64,000 nt of DNA, from assembly GCA_963722815.1 (NCBI GenBank), contig CAVROM010000011.1, positions 372,001-436,000 on the forward strand, given 5' to 3'. A model generated the notes under the pieces. That model did no database searches and was not told the origin of the DNA. It saw only the letters and a list, made by a program, of their open reading frames with translations. The position numbers were made by a program, and so were the translations under genes. This stretch comes from DASQFQ01 sp963722815. Its GTDB lineage: Bacteria; Actinomycetota; Thermoleophilia; Solirubrobacterales; Solirubrobacteraceae. Shown here piece by piece: positions 33,664-42,054 of the stretch. The first letter of the stretch is position 1; every line of letters begins with the position of its first letter.

Positions 33664-36452
33664 CCACCGCGCTGGTCGGTCGCGGGCAGGAGCGGTCGCA
33701 GCTGACGGCGGCAGTCGCGCGGACCCGGGAGGGCCGTGGCTCGCTCGTGCTCTTGGCCGGCGAGGCGGGCGTCGGCAAGACGGTCCTCGCGCGCGGCGTG
33801 CTCCAAGAGTCCGGGCTCCCCGTCCTTCACGGCGCGGGCCTGCAGGGTGGAGCCCCGGCGTACTGGCCGCTGACCACCGCGCTGCCCGATCTCGCGGGCA
33901 TGTCGGGCGCCGACAGGGCAGCGCTGTGCGAGGTCGTGGTCTCGGCGTTCGCGGCGGCAGCGCCCGCGGCCGTCTTCCTCGACGACCTGCAGTGGGCCGA
34001 CGAGGGGACGCTCGACATGCTCGCCGTCCTCGCGCCGGCTCTGGAGACGCAGGCGCTGCAAGTCCTCGGCGCCTACCGCAGCGATGAGTTGTCTCGCGGG
34101 CACCCGCTGCGCCGTCTGCGCAGCGAGCTGCGCCGGCAGGGCCGGCTGCACGAGCTGACGGTCGAACCGCTCGGCGCCGCGGACACCGGCGCATTGCTGC
34201 GGTCGGTCGTGGGCGGGGACGTCGCGCCGTCGCTCGTTCACACCGTGGTCGTGCGCACGGGCGGGCTGCCGTTCTTCGTCGAGGAACTCGGCGCCGTCCT
34301 CGTCGCGCAGAATCGCCTGCGCCCGGCGCCCGGCGGCCTCGAGCTCGGCTCCAGCGAGGAGCTGCCGTTGCCCGAGCACGTCCGCGACGCGATCCTCTTA
34401 CGTGCCGCCGGCCTCGACGACGACGCCCGGACCGCGCTGAGCGTGGCGGCCGCCTTAGGGCAGAGCTTCGATCCTGAGCTCGCGACCGCGATCGCCGCGC
34501 TAAACGAATGGCCTGAGGAGCCCACGCGCCGCGGGATCGTGACCGAGGACGCGCGCGGACGGCTCGCGTTTCGCCACGACCTCGCCCGCGAGGCGTTCTA
34601 CGGCGAGATCGGTTGGGCCAAGCGCCCGGCCCTGCACCGCGCGATCGCCGAGGCGCTGGAGGCACAGGGTGCGCCCGCGTCGGCCAGCGCCGAGCACTGG
34701 GCGCGCGGCCGCGAGCCCGACCGCGCACGGCGCTCCTATCTCGCCGCAGCCGAGGCGTACTGCGACGTGCACGCTTACCGCGACGGGTCGCGGGCGATCC
34801 GTCGGGCGCTCGAGCTGTGGCCGGAGGGCGCCGAGGAGCCCACGCGGCTCGACGCGCTCGTGCAGCTCGGGCGGTCCACCGAGCTGGCGGGCGACCTCGG
34901 GGGCGCCGTGCTGGCGTGGCGCGAGGCCGCGGAGGGACATCGTCGCGGCGCGAACGACGTGCCGCTCGGCGAGGTGCTGCGCAGCCTCGCGGGCGCGCTC
35001 GAGCTCCAGGGTCGATGGGAGGATGCACTTGCCGCGCGCGAGCAGGGCGCCTCCGCCTTCGCGGCGGCCGGGCTTGCGGGCGACGCCGCCGGCGAGCGGC
35101 TCGCCGCCGCCGCCCACCTGCGCTCCGCAGCGAGCTTCCGCGCCGCGCTCGCCCTGCTGGAGACTGCAAAGGCCGAGGCCACCGCCGCCCAGCGATCCGA
35201 CCTCGAGGCGCGCATCCTCGGGCTCGAGGGCAACGTGCGCGCGCGCATGGGCGAGGGCGCGCCCGCGATCGAGCTCGTGCGAAGCGGTCTCACGCACGCC
35301 CTCGATCACAACCTCAGCGGCGCCGCCGCCGAGGTCTACCAGCGGCTGGCCGACTCGCTCGAGCACGCCGGTGACTACCGTGCCGCGCGGGAGACCTACG
35401 ACGAGGCGTCCGGGTTCTGCGCCGCCAACGAGCTCGAGCCGACCGCGCAGCTGTGTCTGGCCTGCCTCAGCGTCGTGCTCCGCCACACCGGCGACTGGGA
35501 TCACTCCGCCCTCGTCTGCCGGCAAGTCCTCGACTCGCCCCAGGCGACGCTGCACGCGAAGGCGGCTGCGTCCGGGACGCTGGGGTTGATCCTCGCGCTG
35601 CGCGGCCAGCGCCGGCCGGCGCGACCGCTGTTGCTGGAGTCGGCGACGGTCGCACGGCACATCGAGCTCGCCGCCATGGAGCTGCTCTCCGGCTGGGGCC
35701 TCGCCGTGCTCGAGCAGGCGCGTGCGCCCAATGGCGTCGCGGAGCGCTGTCGCGCGATCCTCGAGCGATGGAGCGAGACCGAGGAGCGCCACTACGCGAT
35801 CTCGCCGCTCCGCTGGTCGACGACCGCCTTTGCCGAGGCGCAAGAGGACGGGGCCGCGCGGGCGTGTGCAGCGGCGCTGGCGCAGATCGCGGCTGACACC
35901 GGCCAGGTCGAAGCGATGTCGGCGCTCGCCCACGCGCTCGGAGAGGTCGCGCTGCTCGACGGTGAGCCAGCCGAGGCCACGACGCAGTTCGAGCGCGCAG
36001 CGTCGCTGCTGGCCGACGTCGGCGCGCCATACGAGCGCGCCGAGACGCAGCGCCGCGCAGCCGCGGCGTTCGTTGCCGCCGGCCAGCACGCGGAGGCGGT
36101 CGAGCGGCTGGTCGCCGCGCACCGTACCGCCCGTAAGCTCGGCGCGCGGCCGCTGGCCGCGAAGCTCGCCGACGACCTCGCCGCGCTCGGCGAGCGCGTC
36201 GAGCGCCGTCTCGGCCGCCTGGCTGCGGCCGAGCTCGCGAATGGCGGCCTGACCCGCCGCGAGGTCGAGGTCGTCCGGCTCGTCGCGGTCGGCCAGACCA
36301 ACCGCGAGATCGCGCGCGGGCTGTTCCTGAGCCCGCGCACGGTCGACACGCACGTGCAGAACATCCGGATGAAGCTCGGCTGCCGATCGCGGGCCGACGC
36401 CGCGCGCCGCGCGACCGAGCTCGGCCTCGTCGCGCGGCCACCGACGGCCTGA
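33660..36452 (+). CDS. LuxR-family regulator with N-terminal AAA-type ATPase (LAL/MalT-like)
   Basis: 930 residues from a TTG at 33660 that overlaps the DsrE stop (TTGA). N-terminus TTALVGRGQERSQLTAAVAR; Walker A GEAGVGKT at 34-41; Walker B AAVFLDDLQWADEG near 110; then a long helical TPR-like middle. The C-terminal LuxR helix-turn-helix is complete: LTRREVEVVRLVAVGQTNRE, IARGLFLSPRTVDTHVQNIR, MKLGCRSRADAARRA. Large ATP-binding LuxR regulators respond to bound ligands. Translational coupling to the DsrE protein suggests it senses or is modulated by that partner. No other start with a better ribosome site is in frame before the Walker A region. Confidence 0.88.
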   Translation: MTTALVGRGQERSQLTAAVARTREGRGSLVLLAGEAGVGKTVLARGVLQESGLPVLHGAGLQGGAPAYWPLTTALPDLAGMSGADRAALCEVVVSAFAAAAPAAVFLDDLQWADEGTLDMLAVLAPALETQALQVLGAYRSDELSRGHPLRRLRSELRRQGRLHELTVEPLGAADTGALLRSVVGGDVAPSLVHTVVVRTGGLPFFVEELGAVLVAQNRLRPAPGGLELGSSEELPLPEHVRDAILLRAAGLDDDARTALSVAAALGQSFDPELATAIAALNEWPEEPTRRGIVTEDARGRLAFRHDLAREAFYGEIGWAKRPALHRAIAEALEAQGAPASASAEHWARGREPDRARRSYLAAAEAYCDVHAYRDGSRAIRRALELWPEGAEEPTRLDALVQLGRSTELAGDLGGAVLAWREAAEGHRRGANDVPLGEVLRSLAGALELQGRWEDALAAREQGASAFAAAGLAGDAAGERLAAAAHLRSAASFRAALALLETAKAEATAAQRSDLEARILGLEGNVRARMGEGAPAIELVRSGLTHALDHNLSGAAAEVYQRLADSLEHAGDYRAARETYDEASGFCAANELEPTAQLCLACLSVVLRHTGDWDHSALVCRQVLDSPQATLHAKAAASGTLGLILALRGQRRPARPLLLESATVARHIELAAMELLSGWGLAVLEQARAPNGVAERCRAILERWSETEERHYAISPLRWSTTAFAEAQEDGAARACAAALAQIAADTGQVEAMSALAHALGEVALLDGEPAEATTQFERAASLLADVGAPYERAETQRRAAAAFVAAGQHAEAVERLVAAHRTARKLGARPLAAKLADDLAALGERVERRLGRLAAAELANGGLTRREVEVVRLVAVGQTNREIARGLFLSPRTVDTHVQNIRMKLGCRSRADAARRATELGLVARPPTA

Positions 36453-36552
36453 CCCGGAGGTACTCAGCCGCGCAGCATCCGGCGCATGCGGGGCAACCAA
36501 GTCCGCATTCCTACGGATGCTCGTGCGCGCCCGCACGCCTACGGTCGCTCGC

Positions 36553-36850
36553 ATGACTATGACGCGACGGTACGGACGCGAAACTCCGGAGCCGGGCACC
36601 CGTGACGCGGCCCCCGCGCCGCGCGCGAGTCGGCGGGCGTGCCTGCGTGTCGGCCTGAGGCGATCCTCGCGCTGCAGCGCAGCGCGGGCTACGCAGCGGT
36701 GACCTCCATGCTCGCGCGGCTGATCGCCCCGCGAGCGCCTGCACAACTCGTACGACACAGCAAAGGAGAATCTGCGGTGTCGAGGCGCGGGCGGGCGGGC
36801 GCCGCGAGCGGCAGCGCCCTAGACGCGTGGCAGGACGCTTTGCTCAAGCC
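36553..36850 (+). pseudogene. Remnant of a toxin-type leader (LQRSAGxxAV motif)
   Basis: ATG 36553 opens TRRYGRETPEPGTRDAAPAP, then a frameshift near 36635. The next frame reads PEAILALQRSAGYAAVTSML, ARLIAPRAPAQLVRHSK. The LQRxAGxxAVxxML pattern is the short leader motif shared by many modular proteins associated with DUF4157 and extracellular contractile-injection systems. The complete protein at 37029 carries a related motif. No domain follows here; the frame runs into the DsrE-tail remnant. The 576-base stretch 36453-37028 holds only these two fragments. Confidence 0.6.
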
Positions 36851-36959
36851 GGATGCAGTGGAGATGCGGCCGCTGCGAGGGAGCAAGCGCCGGATGCCTC
36901 GAGGTCAAATGGCTTCAGCGCACCCCAGGGGATCCCGCGGGCGCCGCGGCGCTGGTCCA

Positions 36960-37025
36960 CGTATCCGCGGCGCGACTCCGCTGTGGGAGTGGATCGGCGG
37001 CGGCGCGACCGTCTTCAGCTACTGA
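36960..37025 (+). pseudogene. Decayed duplicate of the DsrE gene 3' end
   Basis: GATPLWEWIGGGATVFSY and its TGA closely match the last 18 residues of the DsrE protein at 33610-33663 (GASPLWDWIGEGACVFSY). The nucleotide match is clear over about 60 bp and fades upstream, where the DsrE frame is lost. It sits 3 nt before the start of the 616-residue modular protein, just as the intact DsrE gene sits before the LuxR gene. The two loci are therefore partly duplicated. Confidence 0.65.
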
Positions 37026-37028
37026 GCG

Positions 37029-38879
37029 ATGACGCACGACCGGTCAGAACCGCAGGCGCAGGACGCCGGAAAGCACCATGACGCTGAGCACGTGCGCCCG
37101 CCGCTCTTCGGGCATCCAGGCACCAACTCGCGACAGACGCTTCAGCGCGACGGCGCGACGCTCGCGCGGATGGTCGGCAACCGCGCGTTCTGCCGGCTCG
37201 TGCAGCGCGACCCCCTGCCGCCGCCGAACCGGCAGCTCCGCGGTCGCGTGCTGCCGCCTGGCGTGGAGTACGTGGAGTTGGCCAGGGTCGAGTACACCCA
37301 GCCGCGCGTCAGCTTCACCACCAGCGAGGGAAAGACCCTGGGCCGGGTGGCCCGGGACATGGCCAAGAACGGGTGGGACCCAGACCGGCCGGCGGACATC
37401 GTCCGGACGACCAACGGCCGGCTCGTGTCGCTCGACCACCGGCGCATGTTCGCGGCCGACCGGGCGGGGCTGAGGGGGGTCTTCGCGCGGGTCCACGGCG
37501 AGGAGGACAAGCTGAGCGGCGAGACCGCGGCGCGCTTCGCGATCAGGAGGGGGCAGGTCCCGGACGGCGACAATCCCCGCACGAAGCAGCCCTGGAAGGC
37601 CAAAGACAGGCCGGTGACCTGGGGCGATGCGATGCGGTTCCGCGCCGCCGTGCAGGACTTCTACGACCCGGTGACAGGGCGACCGATGAAGGAGCCGATC
37701 GTGCCACAGGATCTGCCGGGCGGCTCCGAGAGGGGCGGAACGCGCGACCCGCGCTTCCCGCGCGAGGGCAGCCCGAACATGCCGGCGCGCATGCCGCCCA
37801 GGCCGCGGACGGAGAAGCCCGAGCCCGAGCCGCCCGCGCCGGAGGGCGGCGGCGCGCCGCCGGCGAAGTTCGAGGCGCCGCAGGAGGGCAACGTCGCGCC
37901 GGAAAAGCCGCCGGCGGCGAGCGGACGGGATGAGCCGCACGTCGCCGAGCCCGGCGGCCCGCACGTCGAGGTCGACCCGGAGGGCGGCGGCGTCGAGCCG
38001 CAGGGCGAAGGCACGGCGCCCGGCGCCGAGGACACAGGGGCGACGACCCGCGCGGTTGAGGGCGGCGCTATGACCGGCGAACAGAAGGGGATCGAGAAGC
38101 TCGAGCACGCCGAGGACGAAAAGGCCGAGCAGGACTTGAAGCGGTGCGAACCAATCGTCCGGGAACTCACGGCGAAGGGCAACTGGGTCATACTCAAATC
38201 CTGGTTCGACGCGCCGCGCGCGCCCAACATCACCGCGGGTGTCTACAAGGAGCGGTCGGACGTGGGCGAATTCTTGTATACCACGATCCAAAGCGGCGCC
38301 ACTAGAGACGAGGCGCTCCGCGACGAGCCCTCACAGATGAAGCAGGTTAACTACGGGATCGAGGAAGCGCCTGCCCCAATAACGCACTCCAAAGACCGCA
38401 AGACCGTCGTGCGGCACGTCACGGAGGTCAAGCCGGATCCACCTGGAGGGCCGTGGATCCCCGCGGATGCGGACTTCATCGGTACCTACCATCCCTCCAA
38501 TCTCGATCAGGAAGTGGGTGACGTCACAGCCCTGCGCCACAAGGGGTGGCACCGAGAACTGAAGCTGAGGGCCGGATTTTCGGCCGATCCGAGCTCGGTC
38601 GTCCAGATGTGGACGCTCGACGACAAGGGCGAGAAGCGTGAGTGGCAGACAGTCTGGATCAGTGGCAACGACCCGGTCAAGGGTATTTCCGCACTGTTCG
38701 TTCAACGAGCGCCGGACGGGACTGCAAGCTACTCCATTTTGAGTGAAATTCACTACGTGTACGCCCCCGGGGGCGATCGGGTGTTCGAGCGCGCTGAGGG
38801 CAAGAGTGGTGAACGTACGACCACTGGGGAGAACTGGTCCGCGGTCTTCACATGGATGCAAGCCAACCAGTCGAAGTAG
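37029..38879 (+). CDS. Modular toxin-like protein: LQR leader, ParB-like segment, linker, unknown C-terminal domain
   Basis: 616 residues from ATG 37029. Residues 38-60 carry the leader motif LQRDGATLARMVGNRAFCRL then VQR, typical of DUF4157/contractile-injection-associated proteins. Residues 80-180 resemble a ParB/sulfiredoxin-like domain (IVRTTNGRLVSLDHRRMFAA, DRAGLRGVFARVHGEE), seen also in polymorphic toxins. A Pro/Glu/Gly-rich linker (about 231-355) follows. The C-terminal domain (about 356-616) is unrecognised, with conspicuous Trp and aromatic residues. Its coding sequence (from about 38100) is visibly less GC-rich than the linker, a sign of separate origin. No signal peptide and no immunity gene are seen. 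A secreted effector is a reasonable guess, not shown. Confidence 0.65.
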   Translation: MTHDRSEPQAQDAGKHHDAEHVRPPLFGHPGTNSRQTLQRDGATLARMVGNRAFCRLVQRDPLPPPNRQLRGRVLPPGVEYVELARVEYTQPRVSFTTSEGKTLGRVARDMAKNGWDPDRPADIVRTTNGRLVSLDHRRMFAADRAGLRGVFARVHGEEDKLSGETAARFAIRRGQVPDGDNPRTKQPWKAKDRPVTWGDAMRFRAAVQDFYDPVTGRPMKEPIVPQDLPGGSERGGTRDPRFPREGSPNMPARMPPRPRTEKPEPEPPAPEGGGAPPAKFEAPQEGNVAPEKPPAASGRDEPHVAEPGGPHVEVDPEGGGVEPQGEGTAPGAEDTGATTRAVEGGAMTGEQKGIEKLEHAEDEKAEQDLKRCEPIVRELTAKGNWVILKSWFDAPRAPNITAGVYKERSDVGEFLYTTIQSGATRDEALRDEPSQMKQVNYGIEEAPAPITHSKDRKTVVRHVTEVKPDPPGGPWIPADADFIGTYHPSNLDQEVGDVTALRHKGWHRELKLRAGFSADPSSVVQMWTLDDKGEKREWQTVWISGNDPVKGISALFVQRAPDGTASYSILSEIHYVYAPGGDRVFERAEGKSGERTTTGENWSAVFTWMQANQSK

Positions 38880-38959
38880 CGCTTGAGCCACGCACCGACG
38901 TCCTTGAACCTCTCCGACTTCTCCTCCAGCTGAGCGCCCGTCTCGCTGAAGAAGTGCTG

Positions 38960-39215
38960 CAACAGTTGGTCAGTGCCCGAGAAGCACCACGGGTGAAGCG
39001 CACAACCAGCGCGGCGCGGACGACGGTGCCCGCGGCCGGAGCGTCGGCATCGATTGCTGTCGACGTGGATAACGTCGCGCACAGTTCCCGCATCGGGGAA
39101 CACGAGGATCACCGCCGGCGGGAGACCCGCTGACAGGAAGGGCTCCTGCGTCCGCGCCCAACCCGTGATCAGCGCGTCGTAGCGGGCGAGCTTGTCTTTC
39201 AGCCCGCTTCGCCGC
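38960..39215 (-). pseudogene. Probable replication-relaxation family remnant
   Basis: In the minus strand the stretch LKDKLARYDALITGWARTQE, then LPPAVILVFPDAGTVRDVIH, resembles the C-terminal part of replication-relaxation (Replic_Relax) proteins of mobile elements. A frame change near 39060 allows TVVRAALVVRFTRGASRALT to follow. There is no start and no complete domain. The surrounding 515 bases (38880-39394) hold no other gene I can support. The family call rests on pattern memory alone. Confidence 0.4.
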
Positions 39216-39394
39216 GCCTGGTGCCGAGCGACGTCGCACGCCACGCCAGCCCAAAGGGACCGAGCCACCCGCCGCTGAGGCACAGGCGCAGCTGACGCGC
39301 TACCGCGGCGGCGAGGAGGGTGAGAACACCGATGAGTGGACCTTCTCGCAGCACGCCGTGATCCACATCGCCCAAACGGGACGAGCAGCAAGCG

Positions 39395-40242
39395 CTACTC
39401 CCGCGTCACGCAGCGAAAGCCGATATGGCTGGTCGAGCTGTCCGGCGTCTCACCCTGGCGCGCGGCTGGGCGATAGCGCAGGCAGTAGTTGGGGCGCAGA
39501 GGTGCGAGCCTCCTTTGATCACCTGGCGCGCCTCACCCGGGCCCGCGGGCGCGCAGCAACTCTCGCCGGTGACGTCGAGCGGGTCGCAAGCCCACTCCCA
39601 CACGTTTCCGGTCATGTCGAACAGCCCGTAGTCGTTGGCCGGGAAGGTGCCGACCGGCGATGTGCCGGCGAAGCCGTCCAGCCGAAGGTTCTGCCAAGGG
39701 AGCTCGCCTTGCCACGTGTTGGCCATTGCTCGCCCGCCAGGGAACGGCTCGTCACCCCACGCGTACGAGGCACCTTCCAGTCCACCACGTGCGGCGTACT
39801 CCCACTCTGCCTCTGTGGGAAGGGTGTTTCCCGCCCACGCGGCGTAGGCTTGGGCGTCGTCGTAGGCGACCTGGGTCACGGGGTGGCGCTCGCGTGTGTA
39901 GACGTCGCTGCGCGGACCCTCGGGTCGCTGCCAGCACGCGCCGGGCACGTAGGACCACCAGTTGTGGAAGTCGCGCAGGTCGACGGGTCCGCGGCTGGGA
40001 TGGAACACGAGCGAGCCGGGCACGAGCATCGCCGGGTCGGCGTCGGGAAAGTCGGCCGGGTCGGGCGTGCGCTCCGCAACGGTGACATGACCGGTCGCTT
40101 TCACGAATCGGCGGAACTCGCCAACCGTGACCGGGCACTCTTCGATCCAGAAGCCCTCGACCTCCACTCGCCGGACCGGCGCCTCCTCCGCATAGAACTC
40201 GGCGGAGCCCATGAGAAGCGAGCCGGCCGTGATCCGGACCAT
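39395..40242 (-). pseudogene. Formylglycine-generating enzyme (FGE/SUMF1) homologue, frameshifted at the active site
   Basis: From ATG 40242 (upstream GTG 40272 and TTG 40275 possible) the frame shows the sulfatase-modifying-factor fold: MVRITAGSLLMGSAEFYAEE, FWIEECPVTVGEFRRFVKAT, HPVTQVAYDDAQAYAAWAGN, LPTEAEWEYAARGGLEGA, LFDMTGNVWEWACDPLD, KGGSHLCAP. A base is missing near 39490. The other frame continues NYCLRYRPAARQGETPDSST, SHIGFRC and stops at 39395. The break falls between the two active-site cysteines (SHLC and NYC), so the deposited protein loses the second one and would be inactive. FGE converts Cys to formylglycine in sulfatases. It is divergent from the gene at 40489. Confidence 0.82.
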
Positions 40243-40488
40243 GCCCGCGCGAGGCTGGGCGGCGACAGTCACCAAGTCGCACCGGCGATCTCAAGCACAG
40301 GCTGCACTCCAGCACCGGGCGCTGGGCCCGTCATCGTCCCGATGGCATGAGCCGGGATCGGGCGCGACGTTCGTCGACACCGCAATTCACCTCGTGTGGG
40401 CGATGCCACCGCGCCAACCGAACGGGAGGATCGTGGCCGAGGTTTCCCCACGCCCCGGCCGGCCCGGCCGCATTGAAAGGAAGAAGCG

Positions 40489-41229
40489 ATGGCACGCTCC
40501 GATCCAGCGCTTGCACCGTCGACGGCCCGCGGGAGACAGCCGACCGTCGCCCGCGAGGGGCGACTCGAGACGCCGCGTGCCGCCGGCGTCGCCGGACTCG
40601 CGTTCGCGGCCCTTTTCATCGGCTCCATCCTCCTGCTGCGCAACCAGCCCTCAGGCGCGAGCACGGCTGCCGAGATCCGACGGTTCTACCTCGGCGAGCA
40701 AGCCGGGCGCGTCTCGGTCGTGGGCGTCTACCTCGTGCCGTTCTCCGGCATCGCCTTCCTCTGGTTCATCGCCACGGTGCGGAACCTGATCGGCGACCGT
40801 GAGGATCGATTCTTCGCCACGGTCTTTCTGGCCAGCGGTCTGCTCTTCGTGGCGATGTTGTTCGTCGCCGCCGGCGTGGGCGGAGCGGTGCTCGCCGCAG
40901 TGAAGTTCCAGCACGAGCCGCTTCCGAGCCAGGACGCCGTGGTGCTCGTCCGTTCATTCGGCTTCGGGTTCCTGTTCATCTACGCAATGCGGATGGCTGC
41001 CGTGTTCATGATCGTGGCGTCGACCATCGGAATGCGCCTCGGCGTGTTCCCGCGCTGGCTCGTCGTGAGCGGGTATCTCGCCGCGTTGGTGCTGATCCTC
41101 AACGTGTCCTACGCCGCGCTCCTGACCCTGGTCTTTCCAGCCTGGGTGGGCGCGGTCAGCGTCGTCATCCTCAGAACCGCCGGGCCCGCCGCAGGCGCAG
41201 GCGACTCCCAAGCGGGTCCGGCCGCGTAG
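40489..41229 (+). CDS. Integral membrane protein of unknown function (DUF4386-like helix pattern)
   Basis: 246 residues from ATG 40489, with a good AAAGGAAGAAGCG ribosome site. A charged N-terminal 35 residues precede about six TM helices: AAGVAGLAFAALFIGSILLL, VVGVYLVPFSGIAFLWFIA, FFATVFLASGLLFVAMLFVA, LVRSFGFGFLFIYAMRMAAV, VSGYLAALVLILNVSYAALL and the last near 215-228. The loop RRFYLGEQAGR resembles multi-helix hypothetical proteins of actinobacteria. No function is assigned. It shows no frameshift and is one of few intact genes in the right half of the island. Confidence 0.8.
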   Translation: MARSDPALAPSTARGRQPTVAREGRLETPRAAGVAGLAFAALFIGSILLLRNQPSGASTAAEIRRFYLGEQAGRVSVVGVYLVPFSGIAFLWFIATVRNLIGDREDRFFATVFLASGLLFVAMLFVAAGVGGAVLAAVKFQHEPLPSQDAVVLVRSFGFGFLFIYAMRMAAVFMIVASTIGMRLGVFPRWLVVSGYLAALVLILNVSYAALLTLVFPAWVGAVSVVILRTAGPAAGAGDSQAGPAA

Positions 41230-41277
41230 CGCGCCAGCCGTCTAGTCAGTTGTGCCCCGCGTGTGTCCCCCAGGCGA

Positions 41278-41536
41278 ACACGTACGCGCTTCATGCCGAC
41301 GGGGCGATGCGGGGACCTGCTGCCCGCCTTGAAGCCGGTGATGGAACAGTTCCGCGCCGCCGGCGGTGAGCCGCAGCTGCTCGAGCCGGTGCTCGGCGTG
41401 GACGCCGAGTACCTGCGCACCGCCCTCGACGAGATGCCGCAGAAGTTCGGCTCGATCGAGGCTTACTTCGATACAGGGCTCGGCATCGATCGCGACCGAT
41501 CAGCGCGCGCTGCGCAGCACGCTCGTCACGGCATAG
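41278..41536 (+). pseudogene. C-terminal fragment of a tyrosine phosphatase-like protein
   Basis: In frame from about 41278 the sequence reads LKPVMEQFRAAGGEPQLLEP, VLGVDAEYLRTALDEMPQKF, GSIEAYFDTGLGID, then shifts. One base further gives DQRALRSTLVTA and TAG at 41534-41536. This is the helical C-terminus of the DSP8/Y_phosphatase3-type tyrosine phosphatase family. The catalytic Cys region is absent, so the gene is a remnant with a frameshift. Confidence 0.65.
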
Positions 41537-41968
41537 ACAGGCCAGGGGCGTTTGTCGCGCTTTCAGCTGTCGATCCCCCCGCCCGGCTACGCCAGCCGCG
41601 CATGACGAGTGTGGCTACGGGCGTGCGTTTGAGGGGATGCGCGGGGCGCTTCATGCCCCTACGCATCCCGGGGAGGATCGCCATCCGTGGCGGTGAGCCC
41701 TCTGTGGCCACCCAAGCAGACACGTGGAGTCCATGGGAGTTTCAGCCTTTCGCATGCGCCAGCCGCAAAGTGGACCCATTTCTGCGCCGACGGAACACGA
41801 GCCCAACGCCGCGCTCCCCGTCTTGCGGGGATCCCCATGGCGATGGCGCGGGTTTCGCGTGCTTACCGCTGGTGGCCCGCTGAGCGGAATCTAAGGGCCG
41901 GACACGGCCCGGCTGAACGCTTCCTGCTCGCGCACGCGCGGCGCGACGCGGGACGAATTGCGACCTCA
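41537..41968. other. Gene-free degraded stretch before the tRNA-Pro junction
   Basis: No frame in these 432 bases shows a recognisable protein or ribosome site. Two things stand out. First, AAAGTGGACCCATTTCTGCG (41767-41786) looks like terminal sequence found around IS21-type elements. Second, the right end carries short repeats, on the minus strand GAGGTAGCAAT and GAGGTCGCAATT, next to each other at about 41955-41978. The rest appears to be debris. Confidence 0.4.
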
Positions 41969-42054
41969 TTGCTACCTCGTCCGGCCTTGAGAACGACGAA
42001 ACCCGCGCCGTGGCGCGGGTCCCTTGCAATCGGGGCGCCCGGATTTGAACCGGG
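41969..42054. repeat. Att-like direct repeat overlapping tRNA-Pro 3' end
   Basis: Partner of 29531-29616. Its right part (from 42030) is the acceptor and T-arm of the intact tRNA-Pro. The remainder is the tRNA terminator (ACCCGCGCCGTGGCGCGGGT) and 30 bp of flank. Mismatches to the other copy lie outside the tRNA; the block 42013-42054 is identical. Copies run in the same direction, as required for integration into a tRNA 3' end. Confidence 0.8.

Noticed and set aside
37044..38291. 415-residue minus-strand frame opposite the modular toxin-like gene
   Set aside because: No ribosome site or domain; its composition is that of an antisense frame in GC-rich DNA.
41767..41790. Insertion-sequence end (IS21-like AAAGTGGACCC)
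   Set aside because: Only one short end is visible with no transposase or partner repeat, so a named element cannot be supported.
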